A stretch of DNA of 51,502 nucleotides from Lentisphaeria bacterium UBA1732 (GTDB lineage: Bacteria > Verrucomicrobiota > Lentisphaeria > Victivallales > UBA1829), in contig DCIG01000079.1 of assembly GCA_002315855.1 (NCBI GenBank), positions 1 through 51,502 on the forward strand, given 5' to 3'. Below, piece by piece: positions 9,258-16,873 of this stretch (positions are counted from its first letter, which is position 1; every line of letters starts with the position of its first letter). A program made the position numbers and the translations under genes. Under the pieces are notes generated by a model. It was not told the origin of the DNA and made no database searches. It was given only the letters and a program-made list of their open reading frames with translations.

Positions 9258-11318
9258 ATGATTAACTTTCAGCTCGCAGATAATACATTCGATTCACAGC
9301 TTCTCTTTTCGCCTTCGGAGAAAATTGAGCTGATTTACACACATCCTGTCCACTGGAATGTCAAAGGCTTTGATTTCCTGAAAAAACTTTGCGGGGAACG
9401 TATGGAGGCGGGATACTCTCTGATTGTGATTTCACCGTCTGCCACACAGGATTTCTCCCCGGTTTTCAGGATTGATATACTCAGAAAAGGGGAAAAACCC
9501 CGGACTTTCCTGTCTCAGCAGTTTGATTGCATGTGGGGGAAAAGCATTGCTCAGATTTCATGTATCAGGGTGAATAACTTCAACGGCATTTTCTTTTTCT
9601 CCCCGCAGGACCGAATGGAATTGTCTGTTTACCGTGAACTGGTCGATTCCATTTTGAAATTGAAAAAGTATCTCAACTGCGAACTTGTTTATTATTTTCA
9701 TGACTTTTTCACGGTGTGTCCGCGTCTGTTCCTGAAATCCGGTCAATCTCTCTTTTGCAATCCGTCTCCCGATGTGCGGCAATGCCAATCCTGTGTGAAG
9801 ACGGAGATTCCGGATCTCCCGCAGACAGACCCCGATTTGGATGTCGCAGAATGGAGGAAATGCTCCGCTCTCTTTTTGACGGAATGCACCAAACTGGTCT
9901 TTTTCTCCCTTTCCGATGTCAATCTCATGGATAAAATTTTGCCCGGTGTCATTTCGTCTCATCTGGAAAAAATCTGTTTTTTGAATCCTCACCCGCAATC
10001 GGAAAATCCGCCTTTGAAACCTCTTTCACAGGACAGCAATGATTCTGCCGGACAATTTTCGGTGAAGACAAATGACTCCATGACCTCCGGAAATGTTTCC
10101 CTGTCATCGATGAATATCTCCGTCTGTTCCAATGAGGACACGGATTATTTCCCGGATAGTCTGCCCTCTGCTCCGGTGCTTCTTTCCGGTCAAGACCCCG
10201 TGATTTCAATCGGGATTCCGGTCTATAATCCCCCCGAAAAAGCATTCCCCCTGATGATGCGGAGTGTCGTCAAGTTTGCCGAACGCTATCCCGCAGTTGA
10301 ATTTCTGCTTCATGATGATGCGTCCACCGACTCACGGATTGTGCCTGCATTGAAAGCATGGCAGCAGAAATATCCTCATTTGATTAAAATCCAGTTGTCG
10401 GACAAAAATCAGGGAATCCATGCGGCTCGGCAGGCTATGGTGGATGCTGCGGCTGGCCGCTATTATTTCAACTTTGACAGCGATGATCTTCTGCTTCCTT
10501 TTGATGCGGAAAAAGAGGTCAGGTATCTGGATGAGCATCCGTCCGTTGTAGCCGCCTACAGCCGCGGGTTTGAATTTTCACCGGAAACCGCTCAGTTTAC
10601 TCAGATTAGAACCCTGCCCTCTTCGGACTTTTACAGTCTGAACGCGATGACGCAAAGCACAAACGGTGCTTTTTTCCGTATGTCGGCGCTTCGGGCGTGC
10701 GGCGGTTTTTCAGGATATGACGATGTGGAGGACGATGTCGGTCTGTATTTTAAGCTCTCTTTGGAAGGAGACACGGAACTTCGCCCGAATCCATGGTCGC
10801 TGATTTGGACACATCCACCTCATTTCTGGTGTCATGGTACCGTGGAAACCCGTCAGGCTATGGTCGCCCGCCTGATTCAGCCCTATGAGGAAGAGCTTGC
10901 TCTGCTGATGAAATGCGAAATCCCAGACGACCGGCCTCGCCTCGCAACAAAACTGACGGGTGCTTTGGCTTTCCTTCAGAAAATTTCCACGCAGGATATT
11001 TTGACGCTTTTGCGGAAACTTTCGGTGCTCAATCCTTCTGATTACGGCTGCCGTTCCATACTTTGTGATTATTTGACGATGACACAGCAGTGGGAAGAAT
11101 TGCCGGAAGCCATCTCAAAGGCTGTCCATGATTATCGATCTGCCCCTTGGAAACTTGTTGCTTTTCACTCCCTTTCCCAGCTCGCCAAACAGAATATGAG
11201 TCAGATGTTTCCGCAGGAATTTAAGGAAGCATTCAGGAATTATAACACGCTTCCGGCTGGTTTGGACAGGAAATTAAAGGAAATGTTGAAACCTGCTCCT
11301 TTTATTCCCGAATCGTAA
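9258..11318 (+). CDS. Two-part glycosyltransferase: GT4-like N-terminal region plus GT2 (GT-A) domain
   Basis: 686 residues, no signal peptide, presumably cytoplasmic. From about residue 315 a canonical family-2 glycosyltransferase begins (ISIGIPVYNPP), with the DxD-type motif FDSDD at 406-410 and an acceptor-side DDVEDDVG segment. The first 310 residues resemble the N-terminal lobe of GT4 enzymes: a YYFHDFFTVCPR stretch followed by a Cys cluster (C-x2-C spacing near residues 173-180). A Ser/Asn-rich linker at about 260-310 separates the halves. The C-terminal 120 residues are helical. Only the GT2 half looks complete. It likely acts in surface glycan or protein glycosylation, but no partner genes are nearby. 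Confidence 0.75.
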   Translation: MINFQLADNTFDSQLLFSPSEKIELIYTHPVHWNVKGFDFLKKLCGERMEAGYSLIVISPSATQDFSPVFRIDILRKGEKPRTFLSQQFDCMWGKSIAQISCIRVNNFNGIFFFSPQDRMELSVYRELVDSILKLKKYLNCELVYYFHDFFTVCPRLFLKSGQSLFCNPSPDVRQCQSCVKTEIPDLPQTDPDLDVAEWRKCSALFLTECTKLVFFSLSDVNLMDKILPGVISSHLEKICFLNPHPQSENPPLKPLSQDSNDSAGQFSVKTNDSMTSGNVSLSSMNISVCSNEDTDYFPDSLPSAPVLLSGQDPVISIGIPVYNPPEKAFPLMMRSVVKFAERYPAVEFLLHDDASTDSRIVPALKAWQQKYPHLIKIQLSDKNQGIHAARQAMVDAAAGRYYFNFDSDDLLLPFDAEKEVRYLDEHPSVVAAYSRGFEFSPETAQFTQIRTLPSSDFYSLNAMTQSTNGAFFRMSALRACGGFSGYDDVEDDVGLYFKLSLEGDTELRPNPWSLIWTHPPHFWCHGTVETRQAMVARLIQPYEEELALLMKCEIPDDRPRLATKLTGALAFLQKISTQDILTLLRKLSVLNPSDYGCRSILCDYLTMTQQWEELPEAISKAVHDYRSAPWKLVAFHSLSQLAKQNMSQMFPQEFKEAFRNYNTLPAGLDRKLKEMLKPAPFIPES

Positions 11319-11369
11319 TCGAAAAAAACGCCTTTCCTCGTTCGGCAGGTGCACCTGCAAAAAAAATTG

Positions 11370-11415
11370 CCTCTGTTCATGCGGAATATTCCCGGTGAAC
11401 AGAGGTTCTTTTTTC
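11370..11415. terminator. Bidirectional intrinsic terminator between convergent genes
   Basis: A 10-bp stem (CCTCTGTTCA at 11370-11379, TGAACAGAGG at 11396-11405) is flanked by an A-run on the left and a T-run on the right, so it can end both the glycosyltransferase transcript and the pnp transcript. A separate 14-bp palindrome (GCAGGTGCACCTGC) sits at 11345-11358. Confidence 0.85.
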
Positions 11416-11476
11416 AAAAAAAATCCGGCAGTTCACGAATGAAGTGCCGGATATAAATTCGGATGAACGACAGATA

Positions 11477-13594
11477 TTATTTTTTCTTGTCGAGGTCTTC
11501 CAATGCGGCCTTGCGGCTCAGACGAATCTTGCCGCTGCGGTCAATATCGACCACTTTTACGCTCACATAGTCGCCTTCCTTGCAGATGTCGGTAACTCTG
11601 TCAACGCGGTAGTTTGCCATTTCGGAAATGTGGAGCAGTCCGTCCTGTCCGGGAAGAATTTCCACGAATGCACCGAAATCTTTGATGGTCTTCACCAGAC
11701 CGCGGTAAATCTTGCCGATTTCCGCTTCGGCGGTGTAGAACTGGATTTTGCGCTTGACTTCTTCCAGTATCGCCTTGTTGCCGGCGAGAATGCTGACGGA
11801 GCCATCGTCCTGAATGTCCACCTGGGACTGCGTGGATTCGGTGATTTCCTTGATGTTTTTGCCGCCGGTTCCGATGAGGGCGCCTATTTTGTCAGGATTG
11901 ATGTGAATGACTTCCATCTGAGGTGCACGCGGGCTGACTTCGGCACGAGGAGCGGCGATGCAGTTGCGGACGACCTGATGAATTTCAGAACGTGCAATCT
12001 TGTTCTGCTTCATGGCGCGGGCAAGCGTATCAATGGAGATGCCGGGGAGCTTCAGGTCGAGCTGGAAGCCGGTGATGCCGTCTTCTGTGCCGCAGACTTT
12101 GAAGTCCATGTCGCCGAAGTGGTCTTCTGCGCCGATGATGTCGGTGAGCAGCAGTTCTGCACCGTTGTCATCCGTAACGAGACCGCAGGAAATACCCACA
12201 ACCGGCGACTTGATCGGCACACCTGCATCCATCAGAGCCAGTGTCGCGCCGCAGACGGACGCCATGGAGGTGGAACCGTTGGAGGCCATGATTTCGGATA
12301 CGCAGCGGATGGTGTACGGGAAATCTTTGGGTACAACTTGGGCAACTGAGCGTTCGGCCAGATTGCCGTGTCCGATTTCGCGGCGGCCGGGACCTGCGAT
12401 GCGGCCGGTTTCGCCCGTGCTGTAGTTCGGGAAGTTGTAGTGCAGATAGAAACGCTTGGTTTCTGTTCCGCCGTAGATGAGGTCTGTTTCCTGGGCGTCT
12501 TTCGGACCGCCGAGTGTGGCAATCACCAGTGCCTGCGTTTCGCCGCGCTGGAACAATGCACTGCCGTGAACCACCGGAAGCACGCCGACTTCCGCAGAAA
12601 GCGGACGAATCTGCGTGGTGGTGCGTCCGTCGGGACGATATCCTTTTTCCAGAATCGCCTTGCGGATGGTGGCGCGGGTGTACTTATCGAATGCAACGCC
12701 GAGGAAGAAATCAAATTCTTCATCACCGTACTTTTCTGCAAATTCATCGTGCATTTTTTCAATGCAGAGATTCTTGAGAGCGTCGAGAGCTGCGCCGCGG
12801 TCTTCTTTGCCCGGAATCAGGCAAGCACCTTCCATTTTGTCCTGAAGCAGGGCAATCATGGTGCTGTTGAAATCTTCCGGAACAAGATGAAGTTCCGGGG
12901 TCTTTTTCGGACGTCCGACCTTGGCAACAAGTTCCAGCTGAGCTTCGCACTGTTTCTTGACCACTTCATTGGCGAAACGCATTGCGTTTTCCAGAACATC
13001 TTCCGGCAGTTCCTTGGCTTCGCCTTCAATCATGATGACTTTGTCCGGCAAACCGGCATACACCAGCTCCAAATCGCTGACCGCCATTTCCTGAATGGTC
13101 GGGTTGGCGATGAATTCACCGTTGATCATGCCCACGCGGACTGCTCCGATCGGGCCTTGGAACGGCAAATCGGACAGGCAGAGTGCGCAGGATGCGCCCA
13201 GCATGGACAGCACGTCGCCGTCATTCACGCCGTCGGCGGCAAGCAGAAGTCCGCAGACCTGAACTTCATCGTAGAAGCCTTCGGGAAACAGCGGACGAAT
13301 CGGACGGTCCGCCATGCGGCAGATCAGAATTTCCTTGTCGCTGGGACGGCCTTCGCGTTTCACATATCCGCCCGGGAATTTGCCCGCCGCAGAATATTTT
13401 TCACGGTAGTCCACTTGCAGGGGGAAGAAATCCTGACCTTTTTTCGCTTCACCGGAACAGGCGGCGGAAAAGACCACGGTGTCGCCCTGACGCACGGTGC
13501 ATGACCCGTTGGCGAGCTGGGCAAGTTTGCCCGCGGCTAACGTAATTTCCTTGCCCGGTGCAATGTTGATGGTTACAGAAAATTCCTGAGACAT
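11477..13594 (-). CDS. pnp: Polyribonucleotide nucleotidyltransferase (PNPase)
   Basis: 705 residues, normal length. Phosphorolytic 3'-5' exoribonuclease, core of RNA decay. Two RNase PH domains are visible (the second with the RPDGR and GGTETKRFYLHYNFPNYS segments), then a KH domain with the GxxG loop (IGTGGKNIKEI) and a C-terminal S1 domain (GLVKTIKDFGAFVEI). The ATG at 13594 is chosen because a perfect AGGAGG lies 6-8 bases upstream and the protein then begins MSQEFSVTINI; a longer frame to 13663 adds unconserved residues. It lies downstream of rpsO in the classical rpsO-pnp order, but the 559-bp gap between them is unusually long and holds a repeat element and its own candidate promoter. 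Confidence 0.97.
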   Translation of the reverse strand: MSQEFSVTINIAPGKEITLAAGKLAQLANGSCTVRQGDTVVFSAACSGEAKKGQDFFPLQVDYREKYSAAGKFPGGYVKREGRPSDKEILICRMADRPIRPLFPEGFYDEVQVCGLLLAADGVNDGDVLSMLGASCALCLSDLPFQGPIGAVRVGMINGEFIANPTIQEMAVSDLELVYAGLPDKVIMIEGEAKELPEDVLENAMRFANEVVKKQCEAQLELVAKVGRPKKTPELHLVPEDFNSTMIALLQDKMEGACLIPGKEDRGAALDALKNLCIEKMHDEFAEKYGDEEFDFFLGVAFDKYTRATIRKAILEKGYRPDGRTTTQIRPLSAEVGVLPVVHGSALFQRGETQALVIATLGGPKDAQETDLIYGGTETKRFYLHYNFPNYSTGETGRIAGPGRREIGHGNLAERSVAQVVPKDFPYTIRCVSEIMASNGSTSMASVCGATLALMDAGVPIKSPVVGISCGLVTDDNGAELLLTDIIGAEDHFGDMDFKVCGTEDGITGFQLDLKLPGISIDTLARAMKQNKIARSEIHQVVRNCIAAPRAEVSPRAPQMEVIHINPDKIGALIGTGGKNIKEITESTQSQVDIQDDGSVSILAGNKAILEEVKRKIQFYTAEAEIGKIYRGLVKTIKDFGAFVEILPGQDGLLHISEMANYRVDRVTDICKEGDYVSVKVVDIDRSGKIRLSRKAALEDLDKKK

Positions 13595-13824
13595 GTTTAC
13601 CTCCTTGGTAATGCACCGGAGATACCGACTGGGAAAGATTTGTCGCCGAATGGATTTATCCAACTGAATGACCCGTGGTGAAACCGCGGTATCAAATTCT
13701 GACGTTACAACGTTTTATCACGATAAATCAGAACCTGATAGCGCACTTTCACCGGTCAATCTGAATATTGTTCCATTCAGTCCCTCGTCTTGCGCGGAAC
13801 TCCGGCTTTTTTGTAAGTTTTCTG

Positions 13825-13852
13825 AATTTATGGTTGGTAGAGCTGATTTCAA
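13825..13852 (-). promoter_or_regulatory. Candidate pnp promoter whose -35 box lies in a repeat-element end
   Basis: On the minus strand TTGAAA (13847-13852, inside the left terminus of element copy A) is followed by exactly 16 bp and TAAATT (13825-13830, in flanking DNA). The spacing and -35 match other promoters in the window. It would give pnp a leader of about 225 nt. Confidence 0.45.
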
Positions 13853-14005
13853 AAATCATTGACGGAAAGATTGGAAAAGAATCTTCACGCAGTTGGCGGG
13901 AACAGCTTGAGGCGGCTGCTGGAAAAGCAACCGCCGATGAAAGCTCTTCCGACAAATACTTGAGGAGACTTTCAAAGCTCCCGGCAGAACGTTTGAAATG
14001 AGCTC
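13840..14005 (+). repeat. Dispersed 160-bp inverted-end element, copy A
   Basis: 166 bp bounded by GAGCTGATTTCAAA and TTTGAAATGAGCTC, which match as inverted repeats at 13 of 14 positions. Internal landmarks shared with copies B-D are TTGACGGAAAGATT, a GGCGGGAACAGCTTGAGG block, an AACCGCCGA block and TTTCAAAGCTCCCGGCAG. It lies between rpsO and pnp and contains no credible coding frame. Confidence 0.8.
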
Positions 14006-14038
14006 TTTGGTATGAATTTTTTCAAATCAATGCTGGTG

Positions 14039-14070
14039 GTGAATCGGCGGGAAATCCCCGCCCCATTCAC
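14039..14070. other. Stable hairpin in the rpsO-pnp spacer
   Basis: GTGAAT and GGCGGG arms (14039-14051) pair with CCCGCC and ATTCAC (14057-14070) with one small bulge. No T run follows on the minus strand, so it is not a standard terminator. rpsO-pnp leaders in other bacteria carry RNase III-processed hairpins that mediate pnp autoregulation, and this could be the equivalent; that role is inference. Confidence 0.45.
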
Positions 14071-14153
14071 TGTTCGCAAAACACAAATGGCCGCCGCTCA
14101 CCGCGGATGCAGTGTACGACAGCCATTTTATGTTCAGAACCTCTGATTTGCAA

Positions 14154-14423
14154 TCACTTCTGACCGCGAATACCGAGTTCTGTTACGATCTCAAGAAAGC
14201 GCTCGTGGTTTTCCTTGGAGAAATACTTGAGCAGTTTCTTACGACGATTGACCATCGCCATCAAACCGCGGCGGGAGCTATGATCTTTCTTGTGAGAACG
14301 CATGTGTTCGGTAAGCTCGATGATTTCTGCGGTGAGCAAGGCAATCTGAACTTCAGGAGATCCGACATCTCCTTCTTTGCGAGCATACTTCTGAATGATT
14401 TCAGTCTTCTTCGTTTTTTCCAT
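14154..14423 (-). CDS. rpsO: 30S ribosomal protein S15
   Basis: 89 residues, exactly the family length, with the diagnostic block GSPEVQIALLTAEIIELTEHM and SHKKDHSSRRGLMAMVNRRKKLL that binds 16S rRNA. ATG 14423 is preceded by AGGAAAC at good spacing. Upstream in-frame codons extend to 14732 but run through repeat copy B and are not coding. A promoter is visible at 14476-14503. The gene is first in the rpsO-pnp order. Confidence 0.97.
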   Translation of the reverse strand: MEKTKKTEIIQKYARKEGDVGSPEVQIALLTAEIIELTEHMRSHKKDHSSRRGLMAMVNRRKKLLKYFSKENHERFLEIVTELGIRGQK

Positions 14424-14475
14424 TGAATTTGTTTCCTGAAAAAAATATGGTTGTCGTTTGAGAATATTACCTATT

Positions 14476-14503
14476 AACATACCATTTTTTTTCAAAAATG
14501 CAA
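14476..14503 (-). promoter_or_regulatory. Candidate rpsO promoter
   Basis: Minus strand TTGCAT (14498-14503), 16-bp spacer, TATGTT (14476-14481), about 55 bp upstream of the rpsO start. Confidence 0.45.
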
Positions 14504-14584
14504 GCAAGTTTCTTACTTTTTTGCGTTTTTTCCTCCTTTTTCCCCATTTTATCCGGCTTTCCGCCAAAAACGGAGTTTCAACAG

Positions 14585-14745
14585 CACGGATTTCATAAGT
14601 CCTGCCGCAAACTTGCTGAGCATGTTCGTACAGTTTGTCGGGAATAGTTTGAGGTATCTGCAGGGAACTAAGCCGCCCCGAATCGCTCTCCCCGCAAATG
14701 CCGAAGACACTCTCAAAGCCCCCGCTGAACATTTGACCTTACCTC
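14585..14745 (+). repeat. Dispersed 160-bp inverted-end element, copy B (diverged)
   Basis: Begins with a GGATTTCATAAGTCCTGCCG block and ends near ATTTGACCTTACCTC. It shares the TCGGGAATAGTTTGAGG core, the CCGCCCCGAA block and TCTCAAAGCCCCCG with copies A, C and D, in the same order and spacing. It sits just upstream of the rpsO promoter, so rpsO is flanked by two copies in the same orientation. Confidence 0.7.
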
Positions 14746-14918
14746 AATAAAAGAGGATTCCGAAGTTCCCCCCGCCACGCGCACATCCCCATAACGGAAG
14801 TACGCCGCACGCCCCGTATCAAGCCTTCCTGTCCGTCCTCTCTGTCCCCTCCTCGCGTCCACTTCCATCATTCACCCTCACTGGCCGCCTTTTCCTCGTC
14901 GTTTTCCTGCCACTCTCC

Positions 14919-15254
14919 TCAGGATTCCAGCACGAGAAAATAGGGGATCGACAGGTAATATTTCCATAAAAGGAAACCTAATACCGCGAAGATGCCGCAC
15001 GTGGCGGCACGGTACCAGCTCTTGAAAATAAACCCCAGAACCATCAGAATCGCCCCCCCCGCGCACACATACACCGCAAGCGGCAGACCGCATCCGATCA
15101 GGATATACACAACCCCGCGCATGATGTGCGTCTTGCTGTCCGCCCCCTGTAGGATGCCGCTGCACAGCGCATAACGGCATCCCCCCGCGCAAATGCCGGA
15201 GAGAACCAGTGCCGTTGTTGTCGGCAGTGTCAGGAGAGACAGGAGCAGCTTCAT
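14919..15254 (-). CDS. Small hypothetical membrane protein
   Basis: 111 residues from the ATG at 15254 (MKLLLSLLTLPTTTALV). Three hydrophobic segments are visible, at about residues 2-22, 45-70 and 78-105, with scattered Cys residues and no family that I recognise. A well-formed promoter (TTGAAT, 16 bp, TATATT) lies at 15317-15344, which supports expression. No clear SD is seen, and an alternative start 24 codons upstream cannot be excluded. Another frame over the same DNA (14878-15192) is treated as a shadow. The 170 bp between this gene and repeat copy B are C-rich and show nothing recognisable. Confidence 0.5.
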   Translation of the reverse strand: MKLLLSLLTLPTTTALVLSGICAGGCRYALCSGILQGADSKTHIMRGVVYILIGCGLPLAVYVCAGGAILMVLGFIFKSWYRAATCGIFAVLGFLLWKYYLSIPYFLVLES

Positions 15255-15316
15255 ATTATCAGAAATTTCACCGTTTATTTTATAAAGAATCCCCAATCCA
15301 ATCGGATTCTCCCCAT

Positions 15317-15344
15317 AATATAGCATAAGACGTTATAAATTCAA
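15317..15344 (-). promoter_or_regulatory. Promoter of the small membrane protein gene
   Basis: Minus strand TTGAAT (15339-15344), a 16-bp spacer ending ATGC, then TATATT (15317-15322). Confidence 0.55.
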
Positions 15345-15352
15345 GGACAAAT

Positions 15353-15472
15353 GCTTGATTTTAAGCGCTTTTCAACCTGATCTGAGGCAAAAAGCACGTT
15401 TCCGCGCTCATCTTCAACCTGTTTTGAGGTGAAAGCACTCGATTCCACGCTCATTTTCAACATGAGGGGAGT
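15353..15472. repeat. Imperfect 42/43-bp tandem repeat
   Basis: CAACCTG-type starts recur at 15373, 15415 and 15458 (periods 42 and 43). Each unit continues with TGAGG, an AAAGCAC block, a GATTCC- or TTTCC-like block, and GCGCTCATCTTT or ACGCTCATTTT. The outermost units are partial. The array lies between convergence-free minus-strand genes, downstream of the YibE/F gene. Confidence 0.6.
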
Positions 15473-15532
15473 GGGAGAGGACGGGCGGGGCGGCGCGGAT
15501 GGGGCGGGAGCGACAGACGGGGACGACGCGGC

Positions 15533-16690
15533 TTACTTCGCGGCAGGGGCGGGGGATTTGGGGTCGGGGCGGAAAAGAATCAGTCCGCCGGCAAACGCCG
15601 TGAACGGAGCAACGAGGACAAGACCGAAGCTGCCGATGAGAGTCTTGACGACTTCGGAAGCAACATAGGGGTTGTTGATGAAGTCAACAGGGCCGATTCC
15701 CTGGGCACAGAACGCCATCATGAGGGTGAGATAGCCGCCGGAATATGCCAGCAGGAGGGTGGTGGTCATGGTACCGACCACACTGCGACCGATATTCAGT
15801 CCGGAATGAACGAGGGATGAACGGGAAATATCTGGCTTTTTCATCAGGATTTCCTCCATGCCGGCGGCAACGTCCATGGAAAGGTCCATAACGGCCCCTG
15901 AGCTGGACAGGAAGATTGCGCCGATGTAGATGTCAGCCAGGTTCAGGAACTCAAATCCGGAGTAAATCAAAGGCTGTGCATAAGGCATCATGCCGCCATT
16001 GATTTTGAAGAGATGCGTAAAGATATAGGCCATGATACAGCTGGCAAGAACGCCAAGCATCGTACCGGCAAATGAGGTTACACCCTTGCGCGAAAGTCCG
16101 GCGACGAGAAAGATGATAACCGCGCTCAGCAGAGCCACGGCACAAAACGTTACAGCAAGGACATTCCATTCTTTCAGCATCAGGGGAATGACCAGCTTCC
16201 AAATGACAAGGCAGCTGTAAACGAAAGAAAGAAGCGCATTGAATCCGGTGATTCCGGCAAAGGCAAGCAGGAGGAGACCGAAGAGGGAGAAAAGCAGGAT
16301 GGTATAACCAATCCTGTAGTGGTCCTGCGCATTCAAGGTGGAATTTTCGTCGGCATCATCGGGGACGGCAACCAAAGCATAGTCGCCGACCTTGAAGTCC
16401 TTATCCAATTCCATATTGGCGCGAATCTGATTTCCTGCGTTAAATTCACGTCCTTTGAACTTGCCGGACATAATGCGGACGCGAAGAATCTGTTCGCCTT
16501 TTGTGAGGAGTCCGATCTTCATGACATTATCATTGTTGACCTCAAGGACGAGGGCTCGTTCTTTGGAACCGGTATTGCTGTCGAAGCCTTTCGGAGCAAT
16601 ATCAATCATGGCCAAGCCAATACACGAGAGGAGCAGAACAACAACCATAATCGCATCACGGCGATTAATTTTCCAATGATTCCAGAACAT
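15533..16690 (-). CDS. YibE/F family membrane protein
   Basis: 385 residues. An N-terminal transmembrane helix (about 14-33) is followed by a roughly 110-residue extracytoplasmic beta-rich domain (EVNNDN ... VGDYALV) and then seven to eight transmembrane helices, with the conserved YIGAIFLSSSGAVMDLSMDVAAGMEE block near residues 265-290. This layout is characteristic of the YibE/F family, whose transport or other function is unknown. The short Pro/Ala C-terminus is cytoplasmic. The gene lies downstream of the alkaline phosphatase but behind its terminator, with only a weak SD. Confidence 0.85.
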   Translation of the reverse strand: MFWNHWKINRRDAIMVVVLLLSCIGLAMIDIAPKGFDSNTGSKERALVLEVNNDNVMKIGLLTKGEQILRVRIMSGKFKGREFNAGNQIRANMELDKDFKVGDYALVAVPDDADENSTLNAQDHYRIGYTILLFSLFGLLLLAFAGITGFNALLSFVYSCLVIWKLVIPLMLKEWNVLAVTFCAVALLSAVIIFLVAGLSRKGVTSFAGTMLGVLASCIMAYIFTHLFKINGGMMPYAQPLIYSGFEFLNLADIYIGAIFLSSSGAVMDLSMDVAAGMEEILMKKPDISRSSLVHSGLNIGRSVVGTMTTTLLLAYSGGYLTLMMAFCAQGIGPVDFINNPYVASEVVKTLIGSFGLVLVAPFTAFAGGLILFRPDPKSPAPAAK

Positions 16691-16730
16691 GAGACCGGAT
16701 TACCTTTTTGAAAAGAAAGAAAATCAATGA

Positions 16731-16772
16731 GAAAAGAAAGATACCCCGTTCCGGGAAAAACAGGAGTATCTT
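16731..16772 (-). terminator. Probable terminator of the alkaline phosphatase transcript
   Basis: Outer stem AAGATAC/GTATCTT (16738-16744 with 16766-16772) encloses an inner CCCG/CGGG hairpin. On the minus strand it is followed by TTTCTTTTC. Confidence 0.6.
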
Positions 16773-16774
16773 CC

Positions 16775-16845
16775 GAGCCGATTCAAAAGTCCCGGCGGGA
16801 ACCTTGAAAAAGGATATTCCCGTCAAAGGCTTCTGAAATCAGCTG
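16775..16845. repeat. Short palindromic derivative of the dispersed element, copy F
   Basis: 71 bp with both element ends brought together: GAGCCGATTCAAAAGTC at the left and GGCTTCTGAAATCAGCTG at the right, with TCCCGG/CCGTCA blocks inside. Transcribed, it would fold into one long imperfect hairpin just after the alkaline phosphatase stop. Confidence 0.65.
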
Positions 16846-16873
16846 TTTCATGAAAATGCGTCAAAAACGCGGA

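Noticed and set aside
11345..11358. Perfect 14-bp palindrome GCAGGTGCACCTGC
   Set aside because: Single occurrence beside a terminator; most likely incidental.
13668..14005. Short plus-strand frames in the rpsO-pnp spacer
   Set aside because: They cover repeat copy A; equivalent frames are not kept in copies B-D, so the element is not a conserved coding unit.
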